Of a DNA stretch of 64,000 nucleotides, positions 7,879 to 18,585 are shown piece after piece. The DNA is taken from positions 3,059,501 through 3,123,500 of the forward strand of contig NZ_CP157794.1 of NCBI RefSeq assembly GCF_040111675.1. Direction: 5' to 3'. The notes beneath the pieces are model-generated. The model was given only the letters and a program-made list of their open reading frames with translations, searched no databases and was not told where the DNA came from. The position numbers and the translations under genes were made by a program. Source of the stretch: Salinarimonas sp. Its GTDB lineage: Bacteria > Pseudomonadota > Alphaproteobacteria > Rhizobiales > Beijerinckiaceae. Numbering within the stretch: the first letter of the stretch is position 1; every line of letters starts with the position of its first letter.

Positions 7879-9125
7879 CCCCTCCGCCCGCCGCCGACGC
7901 TGCCCTCGACCGCGAGACCCCGGCCGACGCCCCGACGAGGCCCTCCCGCCCCGTGGTGATCACGGTCCTGGGGATCACCCAGATCCTCGCCTGGGGCTCG
8001 ACCTTCTACCTCCTGACCGTGCTCGCCCCCGTGATCGCGGCCGAGACCGGGTGGCCCAAGACCTTCGTCGTCGGCGGGCTGACGCTGGGCCTCGTCGCGG
8101 CGAGCCTGGTCTCGCCGCGGGTCGGGCGTATGGTGGAGGCGACCGGCGGCCGGCCGGTGCTCGTCGGCTCGGCGCTGACCATGGCCGCGGGGCTCCTCGC
8201 GCTCGGGCTGGCGGAGAGCCGGATCGCCTATCTCGCCGCCTGGCTGGTGATCGGGCTCGGCATGGGCGCCGGCCTCTACGACGCCGCCTTCGCGACGCTG
8301 GGGCGGCTCTACGGCTCCACGGCGCGCTCCGCCATCACCACGCTCACCCTGTTCGGCGGCTTCGCCTCCACGGTGGGATGGCCGCTCTCGGCCTACTTCG
8401 TCGAGACCTTCGGCTGGCGCGGCGCCTGCTTCGCCTATGCGGCGATCCACGTCCTCGTGGTGACCCCGCTCTACCTCGCGCTCCTCCCCCGCCGGCCGGC
8501 GCCGGCGCCCGTCGCGACGACCGCCGCGGCCGGCGCGCCGACCCCGGGCGCGAAGCCCGCTCGATCGTCAGGCGACGACCGCCTGCTGCGCCTCACCCTC
8601 TCGGCCGCCCTCACGGTCAGCGGGCTCGCGACCGCCATCGTCTCGGTGCACCTGATCACGCTCCTGCAGACCCGCGACCTCGCGCTCGCCGCCGCGGTCG
8701 GCCTCGCGGCGATGGTGGGCCCGAGCCAGGTCGGCGCGCGGGTGCTGGAGGCCGCCATCGGCCGGCGCTACCACCCGATCTGGACGGCCGCGGCCTCGGC
8801 GCTCCTGACCTTCACGGGCGTGACGATCCTGGCGTCGGGCGCGGCGATCCTGCCGCTGGCGCTGATCTCGTACGGCGCGGGGATCGGCATCCGCTCCATC
8901 GTCAAGGGCACGCTGCCCCTCGCCCTCTTCGGCCCGCACGGCTACGCCGCCCTGATGGGCCGCCTCGCCCTCCCCCAGCTTCTCGTCGCCGCGCTCGCGC
9001 CGCTCGCCGCCGCGTGGCTGCTCGACGCCGCCGGGCCGACGGCGCTGCTCTGGGCGCTGATGGGCGTCACCGCGCTCGACGCGGTGTTCGTGGCGCTGAT
9101 CTGGGCGCAGATGCGGGGGCGCTAA
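7875..9125 (+). CDS. MFS transporter of the ArsR operon
   Basis: This 416-residue major-facilitator protein has about twelve membrane segments. It starts at TTG 7875, overlapping the upstream stop codon, with a Pro/Ala-rich leader before the first helix (VVITVLGITQILAWGSTFYL). A loop after the sixth helix is Ala/Pro-rich. Position and the upstream ArsR protein suggest efflux of a metalloid or organometalloid, as for ArsK-type or ArsJ-type MFS exporters; the substrate cannot be read from the sequence. The next gene is convergent and separated by a palindromic repeat element. Confidence 0.82.
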   Translation: MTPPPAADAALDRETPADAPTRPSRPVVITVLGITQILAWGSTFYLLTVLAPVIAAETGWPKTFVVGGLTLGLVAASLVSPRVGRMVEATGGRPVLVGSALTMAAGLLALGLAESRIAYLAAWLVIGLGMGAGLYDAAFATLGRLYGSTARSAITTLTLFGGFASTVGWPLSAYFVETFGWRGACFAYAAIHVLVVTPLYLALLPRRPAPAPVATTAAAGAPTPGAKPARSSGDDRLLRLTLSAALTVSGLATAIVSVHLITLLQTRDLALAAAVGLAAMVGPSQVGARVLEAAIGRRYHPIWTAAASALLTFTGVTILASGAAILPLALISYGAGIGIRSIVKGTLPLALFGPHGYAALMGRLALPQLLVAALAPLAAAWLLDAAGPTALLWALMGVTALDAVFVALIWAQMRGR

Positions 9126-9130
9126 CGGAT

Positions 9131-9317
9131 GTCATCCCGGACGCCGAAGGCGATCCGGGACCCAGAGCCGCCGCGCTTTCCTCAGCGGCGTGCAACGCCG
9201 CGTCCCGCCATCGGTGATGACGGCATGAAGGCCGCGGGACGCGCGCGCTTTCGCGCACGCTGAATGAACCGATGGTGGATCTGGGTCCCGGACTTGCTTC
9301 GCAATCCGGGATGACAG
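9131..9317. repeat. Pair of inverted REP-like elements
   Basis: Two copies of a roughly 35-base element lie in opposite orientation: GTCATCCCGGACGCCGAAGG and on (9131-9165), and its near reverse complement (9279-9317). Each has its own hairpin potential (CCCGGA... against ...TCCGGG). They sit between the convergent MFS and valS genes, the usual place for REP-type elements, and may also end transcription. Confidence 0.75.
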
Positions 9318-9321
9318 GGCT

Positions 9322-12024
9322 TTACCCCCCCAGCCGCCGCAACGCCTCGGCGATCTTCGCCCGACGGGCCCGCACCGCCTCCAGCCGCTCGCGCATCTCC
9401 TCGACGACCTCCTCCTTGGCGTTCTTCAGGAAGGCCTCGTTGGAGAGCTTGGCCTTTGCCTTGGTCTCGTCGGTCTCGAGCTTGCCGTCCTCCTTGAGGA
9501 GGCGGGCGCGCTCGGCCTCGATGTCGACGACGCCCTCGAGGGGGAGCGCCGCGCTCTCGCCCCGCACGACGAGGAGCGCGCTCGCCTTGGGCGCGGTCTC
9601 GGCGGCGGTGATCTCGGAGACGCGGGCGAGGCGGCGGATCATGTCGGACCAGGCCTGCGCCCGCGCCTGCACCTCGGCTGAGGGCGAGAGCAGCAGGAGC
9701 GGGATCTGCGCGCCGCCGGCGACGCCGGTCTCGGAGCGCGCGGAGCGGATCTCGGAGACGAGGTCGACCACCCAGCCGATCTCGGCCTCCGCCGCCGCGT
9801 CGAGGAGGGCCGAATGGTCCGGCCACGCGGCGAGCGCCAGCACCGGCTCGTCCCGCGCGGGGCCGACCTCGCCCTTCGCCGCCCAGAGCTCCTCGGTGAT
9901 GAAGGGCATGAACGGGTGGAGCAGCTTGCAGACCTGGTCGATCAGGAAGGCGGCGGTGGCGCGGGTCTCGTCCTTGGCCGGCCCGTCCTCGCCCTGGAGC
10001 ACGGGCTTCGAGAGCTCGAGATACCAGTCGCAGAAGACGTTCCAGGTGAAGCGATAGGCGGCGGCGGCCGCATCGTTGAAGCGGTAGGCCTCGATCGCGG
10101 CGGTCACCTCGGCGAAGGCGCGGGCGCATTCGGAGAGCGCCCAGCGGTTGAGGGTCTCCTTGGCCGCCGTCGGATCGTAGCCGGCCGTGCGCGCGCAGCC
10201 GTTCATCTCGGCGAAGCGCGCGGCGTTCCAGATCTTGGTCGAGAAGTTGCGGTAGCCCTCGACGCGGGAGACCGCGAGCTTGATGTCGCGCCCCTGCGCC
10301 GCCATGGCGGTCAGCGTGAAGCGCAGGGCGTCGGCGCCGTACTGCTCGATCAGGTCGAGCGGGTCGATGACGTTGCCCTTCGACTTCGACATCTTGGCGC
10401 CCTTCTCGTCGCGGACGAGGGCGTGGATGTAGACCGTGTCGAAGGGCACCTCGTCCATGAAGTGAAGTCCCGCCATCATCATCCGGGCGACCCAGAAGAA
10501 GATGATGTCGAAGCCGGTGACGAGGGTGTTCGTCGGGTAGTAGCGACGCAGCTCCGGCGTCTCGTCCGGCCAGCCGAGCGTCGAGAACGGCCAGAGCGCG
10601 GAGGAGAACCAGGTGTCGAGCACGTCCTCGTCACGCACGAGCGCGACGTCGCGGCCGTGCTTGTCGCGGGCCTGCGCCTGTGCCTCCGCCTCGTCGGAGG
10701 CGACGAAGACGTTCCCCTCCTCGTCGTACCAGGCCGGGATCTGGTGACCCCACCAGAGCTGGCGCGAGACGCACCACGGCTCGATGTTCTCGAGCCACTG
10801 GAAATACGTCTTCTCCCAGGTTTCCGGCACGAAGCGCGTGCGCCCGTCCTTCACCGCCGCGAGCGCGCGCTCGGCGAGCGGCTTCACGTTCACGAACCAC
10901 TGGTCCGTCAGATAGGGCTCGACGACGACGCCGGAGCGGTCGCCGTGCGGGACGGCATGGACGTTGGCGACGATCTCGGCGAGGAGGCCGCGCGCCTCCA
11001 TCATCTCGACGACGCGCGCCCGCGCCGCGAAGCGGTCGAGGCCGTGCAGCGCCATCGTCTCGGGCTCGGGCGCGGCGTCCGCCAGAAAATCCTCGTTGTC
11101 CTCGAGCGCGACGTGAGCCGCGCGGTCGAAGATGTTGACGAGACGAAGGTCATGCCGCTTGCCGACCTCGAAGTCGTTGAAGTCGTGCGCGGGGGTGATC
11201 TTCACCGCGCCCGAGCCCTTCTCCGGGTCGGAATACGCGTCGGCGACGATCGGGATGCGCCGGCCGACCAGCGGCAGGATCGCGAACGTGCCGACGAGAT
11301 CGGCGTAGCGCTCGTCCTCGGGATGGACGGCGACCGCCGTGTCGCCGAGCATGGTCTCGGGGCGCGTGGTCGCGACCGTGATGAAGCGCCCTGCCTGCCC
11401 CTCGATCGGGTAGCGGAAGTGCCAGAGATGGCCCTTCGTCTCCACCTGCTGCACCTCGAGGTCGGAGATCGCCGTCTGGAACTTCGGGTCCCAGTTGACC
11501 AGGCGCTTGTCCTTGTAGAGCAGGCCCTGGCGGTAGAGGTCGACGAAGACCTTCAGCACCGCCTTCGACAGCCCCTCGTCCATGGTGAAGCGCTCGCGCG
11601 ACCAGTCGCAGGAGGCGCCCAGCCGCTTCAGCTGGTTGACGATCTTGCCGCCCGATTCCTCCTTCCAGGACCAGACCTCTTCGAGGAAGGCCTCGCGGCC
11701 CATCTCCCGGCGCGAGGGACGGCCCTCGGCGGCGAGCTTGCGCTCGACGACCATCTGCGTCGCGATGCCGGCGTGGTCCATGCCCGGCTGCCAGAGCACG
11801 TCGCGCCCGCGCATGCGCTCGAAGCGGCAGAGCACGTCCTGGAGCGTGTTGTTGAGCGCGTGGCCCATATGCAGCGAGCCGGTGACGTTCGGCGGCGGGA
11901 TCACGATCGTGAAGGGGTCCGCGCCCACACGCTCGGGGCGCCCGGCGCGGAAGGCGTCGGCCTTCTCCCAGATCCCGGCGATGCGCGCCTCGACGGCGCG
12001 GTGGTCGAACGTCTTGTCCATCAT
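9322..12024 (-). CDS. valS: Valine--tRNA ligase
   Basis: This class I aminoacyl-tRNA synthetase of about 900 residues charges tRNA-Val. The HIGH motif appears as HMGH at about residues 52-55 within [17 protein letters not shown], and the KMSKS motif at about residue 543 ([14 protein letters not shown]). The editing (CP1) domain lies between them, followed by the anticodon-binding domain and the C-terminal coiled coil typical of ValRS (last 65 residues, Lys/Glu/Arg-rich). The start is set at the MMDKTF pair; an in-frame ATG 14 codons upstream looks less likely. It lies 116 bases downstream of popZ on the same strand, a synteny common in alphaproteobacteria. Confidence 0.97.
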   Translation of the reverse strand: MMDKTFDHRAVEARIAGIWEKADAFRAGRPERVGADPFTIVIPPPNVTGSLHMGHALNNTLQDVLCRFERMRGRDVLWQPGMDHAGIATQMVVERKLAAEGRPSRREMGREAFLEEVWSWKEESGGKIVNQLKRLGASCDWSRERFTMDEGLSKAVLKVFVDLYRQGLLYKDKRLVNWDPKFQTAISDLEVQQVETKGHLWHFRYPIEGQAGRFITVATTRPETMLGDTAVAVHPEDERYADLVGTFAILPLVGRRIPIVADAYSDPEKGSGAVKITPAHDFNDFEVGKRHDLRLVNIFDRAAHVALEDNEDFLADAAPEPETMALHGLDRFAARARVVEMMEARGLLAEIVANVHAVPHGDRSGVVVEPYLTDQWFVNVKPLAERALAAVKDGRTRFVPETWEKTYFQWLENIEPWCVSRQLWWGHQIPAWYDEEGNVFVASDEAEAQAQARDKHGRDVALVRDEDVLDTWFSSALWPFSTLGWPDETPELRRYYPTNTLVTGFDIIFFWVARMMMAGLHFMDEVPFDTVYIHALVRDEKGAKMSKSKGNVIDPLDLIEQYGADALRFTLTAMAAQGRDIKLAVSRVEGYRNFSTKIWNAARFAEMNGCARTAGYDPTAAKETLNRWALSECARAFAEVTAAIEAYRFNDAAAAAYRFTWNVFCDWYLELSKPVLQGEDGPAKDETRATAAFLIDQVCKLLHPFMPFITEELWAAKGEVGPARDEPVLALAAWPDHSALLDAAAEAEIGWVVDLVSEIRSARSETGVAGGAQIPLLLLSPSAEVQARAQAWSDMIRRLARVSEITAAETAPKASALLVVRGESAALPLEGVVDIEAERARLLKEDGKLETDETKAKAKLSNEAFLKNAKEEVVEEMRERLEAVRARRAKIAEALRRLGG

Positions 12025-12140
12025 CGAAGTCGGCCGATCGTGTCTCGAAACAGCGGAAATGCGCACGCGCGCCCGAAGGCTCCGGCTATCAACCGGAGCC
12101 CGGCGCGCAAGTCAACGGGCTGGGATGGCTCGCGCGCCGG

Positions 12141-12872
<732 letters not shown>

Positions 12873-12998
12873 GCGCGCACTCGTCGATCGCGGGTTCCCG
12901 TCGCGGCCGAGAATCGGCCGTTATGGTCAACGAAAGCTTAACGCGCCTTCACGTATCGAGGCAAAGGTGCCGAGACCCTCGCCCACACCCGCTTTCGC

Positions 12999-14402
12999 TC
13001 ACTGCCCGGACGGAGTCTGCGTCCCGTACCAGAGCCCGTCCACCTGCTCGAAATGCACAGAGGGATCGTAGATGCGCGTGTTCAGCGACAGCGTGACGGG
13101 CGTCAGCCGGCCCATGGCCTGAAGAACCGCGTAGCCGGCGACCACCCGGTCGCGCTGGGCCGTGATCAGGTTCACGCGCGCGTTGAGCAGCTCCTGCTGC
13201 GCGTTGAGCACGTCGAGCGTGGTGCGCTGGCCGACGCGGGCCTCCTCGCGCACGCCGGTGAGCGCCGTCTCGGCGGCGGAGACCTGCGCCTGGGCCGCCT
13301 GAATCTGCGCCGTCGACGCCTCGAACTGCCCCCAGGCGGCGATCACGGAGGCACGGACCTGATCGCGCACGAACTCGACCTCGAACCGGCGCTGCTGGGC
13401 GATCTCCTTGGCCTCACGCACGCGCGAGGACACCTCGCCACCCTGGTAGAGCGGCACGTCAAGCCGCGCGACCACGGAGGCGGAGGTCGCGCGGTCGCCG
13501 CTCTGCGAATTGTCGTAGCGATGGCTGACAGAGCCCTGAACTCCGAGCGTCGGCAGCAGCTCGCCCTCGACACGCCGCACGGTAGCCTGGGCCGCGTCGA
13601 GCGCGTGCCGGGCCGCGGTGATGTTGGGATTGTCCGCGAGCGCGATGGAGACCGCCGCGTCGACCGTGCCCGGAATCAGCCGCTCCGGCACGTTCCCGGG
13701 CGCGAGCTGGCGCGGATCGACGCCGACGATCCGGCGATAGACCGCGATCGAGGAGCGCAGGTTGGCCTCGGCGAGGCTCACCTGCGAGCGCGCTGCGGCC
13801 ACCCGCGCCTCGGACTGGGCGACGTCCGTGCGCGTCACCTCGCCGACGTCGAAGCGATCCTGGGTCTGGCGCAGCTGCTCGGCCAAGACGTCGAGGTTGT
13901 TGCGCTGCAGGTTGATGATCGCCGTGTCGCGCAGCACGTTCATATAGGCCTGCGCGGCCTGGAACAGGATGTCCTGCACCGAGGCCTCGAGGTTCTGGCG
14001 GGCGGCGAAGACCTGGCTTTCGGCCTGGCGAACACCGGCGGCGGTGCGCCCGCCGTTGTAGATCGTCTGGTTGATGGTCAAACCGATGCCGCGCGGCGTG
14101 AGAGCGCTCTGCACGGTGTTGCCGAAGCGATTCTCGCTCTCCGACCAGGAACGACCGATGTCGGCGCTGGCGCTGATGCGCGGACGGTATCCCGACAGGG
14201 CCTGCGGCACGCGCTCGTCGGCGGCGCGGACGCCGGCGCGCTCTCCATTGATGAGCGGCGAGGCGATGTAGGCGCGCGACAGCGCCGATTCGAGCGTTTC
14301 CGCCGCCGCGCGCGTCACGGCTCCGGGCGCCACCGACGCGGCGAAGGCGAAGGCGACCGCGGCCAGCGCTGCGTTCCTACCGGAGACCCTCACGCGCGAC
14401 AT
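12999..14402 (-). CDS. tolC: TolC-family outer-membrane efflux channel
   Basis: This 467-residue exported protein has a signal peptide (residues 1-34, ending around RAAAE). Two outer-membrane efflux repeats with long alpha-helical hairpins follow, for example the LEASVQDILFQAAQAYMNVL helix and the AQAQVSAAETALTGVREEAR segment. Homotrimers form the tunnel used by type I secretion and RND pumps. The start ATG 14402 has AGGGAAG upstream. It stands between a PIMT-like gene and popZ on the same strand; no pump genes are adjacent, so the partner pump lies elsewhere. Confidence 0.92.
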   Translation of the reverse strand: MSRVRVSGRNAALAAVAFAFAASVAPGAVTRAAAETLESALSRAYIASPLINGERAGVRAADERVPQALSGYRPRISASADIGRSWSESENRFGNTVQSALTPRGIGLTINQTIYNGGRTAAGVRQAESQVFAARQNLEASVQDILFQAAQAYMNVLRDTAIINLQRNNLDVLAEQLRQTQDRFDVGEVTRTDVAQSEARVAAARSQVSLAEANLRSSIAVYRRIVGVDPRQLAPGNVPERLIPGTVDAAVSIALADNPNITAARHALDAAQATVRRVEGELLPTLGVQGSVSHRYDNSQSGDRATSASVVARLDVPLYQGGEVSSRVREAKEIAQQRRFEVEFVRDQVRASVIAAWGQFEASTAQIQAAQAQVSAAETALTGVREEARVGQRTTLDVLNAQQELLNARVNLITAQRDRVVAGYAVLQAMGRLTPVTLSLNTRIYDPSVHFEQVDGLWYGTQTPSGQ

Positions 14403-14599
14403 CGAGACTTCCCTGAGCTGGCTCCGCCGAGCGGCGCCGCGGGGCGGCGCGCAGGCGGCGACGAGAGCGGACTTGTTGCTTCGTGCGGCGGCAGAATACG
14501 TCGGGACGCCGCCTGGGCAATGGCGATGCGTCGCCTTTCGAGCATTTCCTCGCGGGCCGTTGCCGCAAAACCACGATTCGCGCAGCGTCCGCGCCCGGC

Positions 14600-15268
14600 T
14601 CAGAAGACGAAGCCGGGCTCCTCCCGGAAGGGGGGCAGCAGAGGCGCGGCGGCGTCGAAGATGGCGCGCGAGCCGAACACGTCGCCCGAGCGGACGAACA
14701 GGGTGGCGCGGCTGGTGCGGCTGCCGTCACCCACGATCACGCCCAGGCGGCCCTCTTCCTTCAGCTGCTCGAGCAGCGCCTGCGGGCGCTTCTGCACGGC
14801 GCCGTTGACGTAGACGACGTCGAAGGGCGCCTTGTCCGGGCTGCCCGCCTCCATCGGCCCGACGACGACCTCGACCTCGCCGGCGCCCTGCGCGGCGAGC
14901 TTCTCGCGGATCGTGGCGGCGATCGCCTCGTCGGGCTCCACGACGGTCACGGCGGCGCCGAGACGGCTCATGATCACGGCCTCGTAGCCGAGCCCGCTCG
15001 CGACGACGAGGGCGCGCTCGCCGGCGCGCAGCTGCAGGTTCTGGAGGATGCGCCCGAAGATCATCGGCGGCAGGAGGTAGCGCTGCCCGGCCTCGCCGGC
15101 GGCCACCGGCAGGCTCTGGTCGGAATAGGCGAGCTCCTGCGCGTTCGACGGCGCGAAGACCTCGCGCGGGACCTCGTTCATCGCCGTGAGGACGCCGAGA
15201 TCGGTGATGTCGTAGGTGCGCAGCTGGTGGTCCACCATCATGCGGCGCACGCGGGCGAAGTCGATCAT
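14600..15268 (-). CDS. Protein-L-isoaspartate O-methyltransferase-like protein
   Basis: This 222-residue SAM-dependent methyltransferase has the PIMT fold. The start MIDFARVRRMMVDHQLRTYD and the motif I ALVVASGLGYEAVIMSRLGA (residues 81-100) are clear. PIMT repairs isoaspartyl residues in damaged proteins. Alphaproteobacterial proteins next to tolC, like this one, are divergent from E. coli Pcm; the substrate-binding loop here (YSDQSLPVAAG) replaces the usual QTIS-type motif, so repair activity is uncertain. ATG at 15268 is chosen from homology. It is the first gene of the tolC-popZ-valS run. Confidence 0.82.
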   Translation of the reverse strand: MIDFARVRRMMVDHQLRTYDITDLGVLTAMNEVPREVFAPSNAQELAYSDQSLPVAAGEAGQRYLLPPMIFGRILQNLQLRAGERALVVASGLGYEAVIMSRLGAAVTVVEPDEAIAATIREKLAAQGAGEVEVVVGPMEAGSPDKAPFDVVYVNGAVQKRPQALLEQLKEEGRLGVIVGDGSRTSRATLFVRSGDVFGSRAIFDAAAPLLPPFREEPGFVF

Positions 15269-15378
15269 CGAAGCCTCGTGGAAATCGCGTCGGAAACCGT
15301 GAGGCTTTTGGTGGATCGGCTCGCAAAAGGCAAGCGTGGCGAGCCCGCCGGGCCGAGCCCGCCCGGGCGCGCCGCAGG

Positions 15379-15816
15379 TCACCGCGGCTCGATGCCCTCC
15401 CACAGGGCGCGGACCTCGGCGGGCATGGCGTCGCGGACCTTGGTGACCTGGCCCTCGGTGACGTGGCGCGCGAGCGCGGCGAAGACGGCGCGGGTCGCGG
15501 CCTCGACGTCGACCGGCTTCATCGGGCCGAGATTGTCCGCGACCTCGCCCAGGAACTCGGCGGCCGAGCGCTCCTTGTGCGGCTGCTCCGCCGGGCGCCA
15601 TTGGTCGTAATACATGCCCCGGACCAGCATCGGCAGCTGCGCGCCGAGATGGGCGGCGAGCTCCATGGGCATGCGGTCGCGCACCGTGCGCAGCACCGCC
15701 GAGAGCGCGTGGTAGGCGGCCTGGCGGTCGCCGCCCATGTCCTCGCCGATCTCCTTGAGCCAGACGTCCGTCGTCTGGATGGTCTTGTCGAACACCTCGA
15801 GTCCGTGGGCGCTCAT
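15379..15816 (-). CDS. DUF2267 protein
   Basis: This 145-residue soluble helical protein contains a DUF2267 domain (FDKTIQTTDVWLKEIGEDMG near the start and LGAQLPMLVRGMYYDQW in the middle). The family is common in proteobacteria and actinobacteria and its function is not established. A GAGGAGG sequence precedes ATG 15816. It is followed by the PIMT-like gene after 110 bases on the same strand, but operon membership is uncertain. Confidence 0.8.
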   Translation of the reverse strand: MSAHGLEVFDKTIQTTDVWLKEIGEDMGGDRQAAYHALSAVLRTVRDRMPMELAAHLGAQLPMLVRGMYYDQWRPAEQPHKERSAAEFLGEVADNLGPMKPVDVEAATRAVFAALARHVTEGQVTKVRDAMPAEVRALWEGIEPR

Positions 15817-15865
15817 GCCGTCCTCCTCGTCTCGTGTGGCTCTCTCGTCGGGCGCGGCCGGCCGA

Positions 15866-16537
15866 TCAGACGGGCCGCTCGGTCTCGGGAATCAGCATCG
15901 CGCAGGCGACGGGCGTCGCCGCGTGCGCGCTCGACCCCTGCGGCGCGTAGACCGTCACCGGTAGCTCGGTCTCCGGCGAGACGCCGTGGATCAGGACGAC
16001 GCGACGCGTGAGGGCGAGCGGAGTTCCATGGCGCTCGCGCACGGCCGTGCGCAGCTCCTCCGTCATCACCCGCGTCTCGAAGTCGAGGACGCCCCAGGTG
16101 CCGGCTTCCGGGTACCAATCCTCGTCGTAGGTGAGGGAGACGGTGTCGGTCGTGATCGGGATCAGCGCCTCGCCGGTGACGAGCCGCGCCTCGGCGAGAT
16201 CGACCCAGCCGTCGTCGTTGATGTCCGCCGCCGGCGTCGGGCAGCGCGCGGCCTGCGGGTCGTCGCCGGTGAAGCCGTGGACGTGGACGCGGTGCATGCC
16301 GGGCTCGAGCCCGCGGGCGTAGACCGCGATCTCCAGCCTATCGCCGAGCGTCGCGATCCGCACCTCGCCGTGCGGGCCCTGGTTGGTGGTCTGGGCGTCG
16401 TTGAGCGGCGCCACGTCGCCGAACACGTTCAGGGTCGCGTCGTCGCCGGTCTGGGCGAGGGACTGGGCGAGCGCGGGCGCGGCGGCGAGCAGCGCCGCGG
16501 CGGCGATGGGCGGGATGAGGCGTGTGGGTCTCGTCAA
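15866..16537 (-). CDS. Exported protein with an EF-hand-like loop
   Basis: The 223-residue product starts at TTG 16537, with GAGGAG upstream. This start gives a clean signal peptide (MTRPTRLIPPIAAAALLAAA, cleavage near ALAQS), which longer frames spoil. The mature part has a PGMHRVHVHGF segment recalling the HVH region of Cu/Zn superoxide dismutases or CHRD domains, and a calcium-binding-type loop DINDDGWVDLAEAR at about residues 105-118. Two Cys flank these regions. It is probably periplasmic. No enzymatic function can be claimed; it may be a structural relative of Cu/Zn SOD without its full metal ligand set. Confidence 0.6.
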   Translation of the reverse strand: MTRPTRLIPPIAAAALLAAAPALAQSLAQTGDDATLNVFGDVAPLNDAQTTNQGPHGEVRIATLGDRLEIAVYARGLEPGMHRVHVHGFTGDDPQAARCPTPAADINDDGWVDLAEARLVTGEALIPITTDTVSLTYDEDWYPEAGTWGVLDFETRVMTEELRTAVRERHGTPLALTRRVVLIHGVSPETELPVTVYAPQGSSAHAATPVACAMLIPETERPV

Positions 16538-16742
16538 GTTCGTCGCTCCTCGAGGCTCGGGTGAGCGTGTCGGGAGCGAACGGACGAGGCACGGCCGCGT
16601 TCCGAGGGGGCGACGCTGGGGCGCGGGATCAGGGTTTGAGGCGAACGCCCGGCGCGTCGCCGTCGACGCGTTCAGGCGATCGGCGACGCGCGCAACGAAA
16701 AAGCCGCGCCCTCGCGGACACGGCTTCGAGCCATTGGAAGTT

Positions 16743-16816
16743 TGGAGGCCTCGCCCGGAATCGAACCGGGGTGCAAGGATTTGCAGTCCTCTGCGTAACC
16801 ACTCCGCCACGAGGCC
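16743..16816 (-). tRNA. tRNA-Cys (anticodon GCA)
   Basis: Read on the minus strand, a complete cloverleaf of 74 bases is seen: acceptor stem GGCCTCG pairing with CGAGGCC, D-arm, anticodon loop CTGCAAA with anticodon GCA, T-arm with TTCGATT loop between CCCGG and CCGGG, discriminator U, and an encoded CCA end. Confidence 0.95.
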
Positions 16817-16899
16817 TCACCGCGGCGTTCCCGCCGCGGACCATCCTCATATCAGCGTCGCGCGCGCCGATGCAAGGGGCAAATGGCCGCCGTTTCCGC

Positions 16900-18273
16900 T
16901 CACCCGGCGGGAGGCTCCAGGCCGGCCGATTCGAGCGCCTCGCGCTGGCGCGCGGCGAGCGCGTCGAGGTCGAAGCGCGCGATCTCCGCCTCGAACAGGC
17001 GGTGATAGTTCAGCTCCGAGCGCAGGTGGAGGTACACGGCGCCGAGCCCGATGGCGGCGCGGTCCATGAACACGAACTCGCGCGGCACAGTCACCGGGCC
17101 CTTCTCCTTGAGCGCCTTGTGCACCTCGAAGGCCTCGCGCCGGCCGTAGGCGCCCGGCGAGACGCCGTCGGCGATGGTGCGCGTGCGGTCCTCGAGCAGC
17201 GGGCCGTAGATGAAGCGCGCCCAGATGTTGAGGATGTCGATCAACTCGGAATTGAGATTCTTGAAGCCCCAGGTCTCGTAGGCGTGGACCATCCGGGCGC
17301 GGTCGTCCTCCTGCAGGCCGCGATAGAGATCCACCACCCCGCCGACGAATTTCGGGTGGAAGATGCGCACGCAGCCGTAGTCCAGCAGGTTGATGCCGCC
17401 CGGCTCGCCGTCCTCCTCGAAGACGGTGTAGTTGCCCAGATGCGGATCGCCGTGGATCATCGCCGCCGACGAGAACGGGTGCCACCAGGCCTTGAACATC
17501 GAGATGGCCAGCCGGTTGCGGATCTCGACCTCGCGCTCCTTGTATTCGAGGATCTTGCGGCCCTCGAGCCAGCTCAGCGTCAGCAGCCGCTTGGTGGAGA
17601 GGTCGGCGACCACCTCGGGCACGCGCACCTCGTCGACGCCGCCCAGGACGGCGGCGTAGAGCTTGGCGTGCTTCGCCTCGCGGCGATAGTCCAGCTCCTC
17701 GCGCACGCGCTCGGCGATCTCGGCCTTGATCTCGCGGGTGTCGATGGCCGGGTCCATGCGCCGGTGGAGCGCGAAGGCGAAGTCGAGCTGGCGCAGGTCC
17801 GCCTCCACGGCGGATTGCATGTCCGGATATTGCAGCTTGCAGGCGACGGGCGCGCCCTCGAGCGTCGTCGCCTTGTGGACCTGGCCGAGGGAGGCCGCCG
17901 CGGCCGGCTTCAGGTCGAACTCGCCGAAGCGCGCGCGCCAGCCCTGGCCGAGCTCGGCCTGCATACGCCGCTTGACGAAGGCCGCGCCCATGGGGGGCGC
18001 CTCGGCCTGGAGCTTTTGCAGCTCGGCGGCGTATTCCGGCGGCACCACGTCGGGAATGGTGGCGAGGAGCTGCGCCACCTTCATGATCGGGCCCTTGAGC
18101 CCGCCCAGAGCCTGCGCGAGCGCGGCGGCGTTCGCCGTATCCTCGCGCCCGAACACGCGCGACCCCGCCATCCGCGCGGCGACGCCGCCCATGTTGGCGC
18201 CCACCCGCGCATAGCGCGCGGCGCGGGCGGAGAATCTGTTGCCTTCGCGGTCGCGGTCTTCGGGATCGCTCAT
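16900..18273 (-). CDS. ABC1/AarF-family atypical kinase (UbiB-like)
   Basis: The product is about 457 residues. It has the ABC1 (UbiB/COQ8) features: a modified KxGQ region (GPIMKVAQLLATIP), the Ala-rich loop AAASLGQVHKA, the lysine strand VACKLQYP, the catalytic loop IHGDPHLGNYTV and the metal-binding LLDYG. UbiB-type proteins support ubiquinone or other lipid biosynthesis through an ATPase activity. No membrane segments are predicted, unlike E. coli UbiB. The start is uncertain: ATG 18273 (MSDPEDRDREGNRFSA) fits family N-termini, while ATG 18303 is ten codons longer. It stands alone downstream of an element with palindromic sequence. Confidence 0.85.
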   Translation of the reverse strand: MSDPEDRDREGNRFSARAARYARVGANMGGVAARMAGSRVFGREDTANAAALAQALGGLKGPIMKVAQLLATIPDVVPPEYAAELQKLQAEAPPMGAAFVKRRMQAELGQGWRARFGEFDLKPAAAASLGQVHKATTLEGAPVACKLQYPDMQSAVEADLRQLDFAFALHRRMDPAIDTREIKAEIAERVREELDYRREAKHAKLYAAVLGGVDEVRVPEVVADLSTKRLLTLSWLEGRKILEYKEREVEIRNRLAISMFKAWWHPFSSAAMIHGDPHLGNYTVFEEDGEPGGINLLDYGCVRIFHPKFVGGVVDLYRGLQEDDRARMVHAYETWGFKNLNSELIDILNIWARFIYGPLLEDRTRTIADGVSPGAYGRREAFEVHKALKEKGPVTVPREFVFMDRAAIGLGAVYLHLRSELNYHRLFEAEIARFDLDALAARQREALESAGLEPPAG

Positions 18274-18435
18274 GGGCGGGCGCGTGTCCTTGCGGTCTTC
18301 CATGAGAGGAGATGTATGGCGCGCGCGCGCCCGCGCCACCTCCGCCGGGAGAGGCCGAGCGCCGCAGGGGGCGCGGTGACCGACGTGCGCCCGTCGCGCA
18401 TCCACGCCGGGCGGCCGGCGCCGGGGCGCGACGGT

Positions 18436-18585
18436 CTCCCCTCTCCACGAGAGAGAGGGGAGTTCCGTCGCGCGTGGCGCGTTCGATGGCGTCCGTCCCT
18501 ATCCCCTCCGGGGCCGCTCCCCGGCCCACCTCCCCTGCCGGGAGATGGCGGCGGCGCGCGCGTCGTCAGCGCCCCTCCCCCCAGA
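18436..18585. repeat. Palindromic repeat-rich spacer
   Basis: This stretch between the oligopeptidase 3' end and the ABC1 kinase start holds short hairpins, for example CCCCTCTC with GAGAGGGG (18440-18465) and CTCCGGGGCCGCTCCCCGG (about 18506-18525). It resembles other REP-like units of the window (33307-33452). No gene is seen. Confidence 0.5.
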
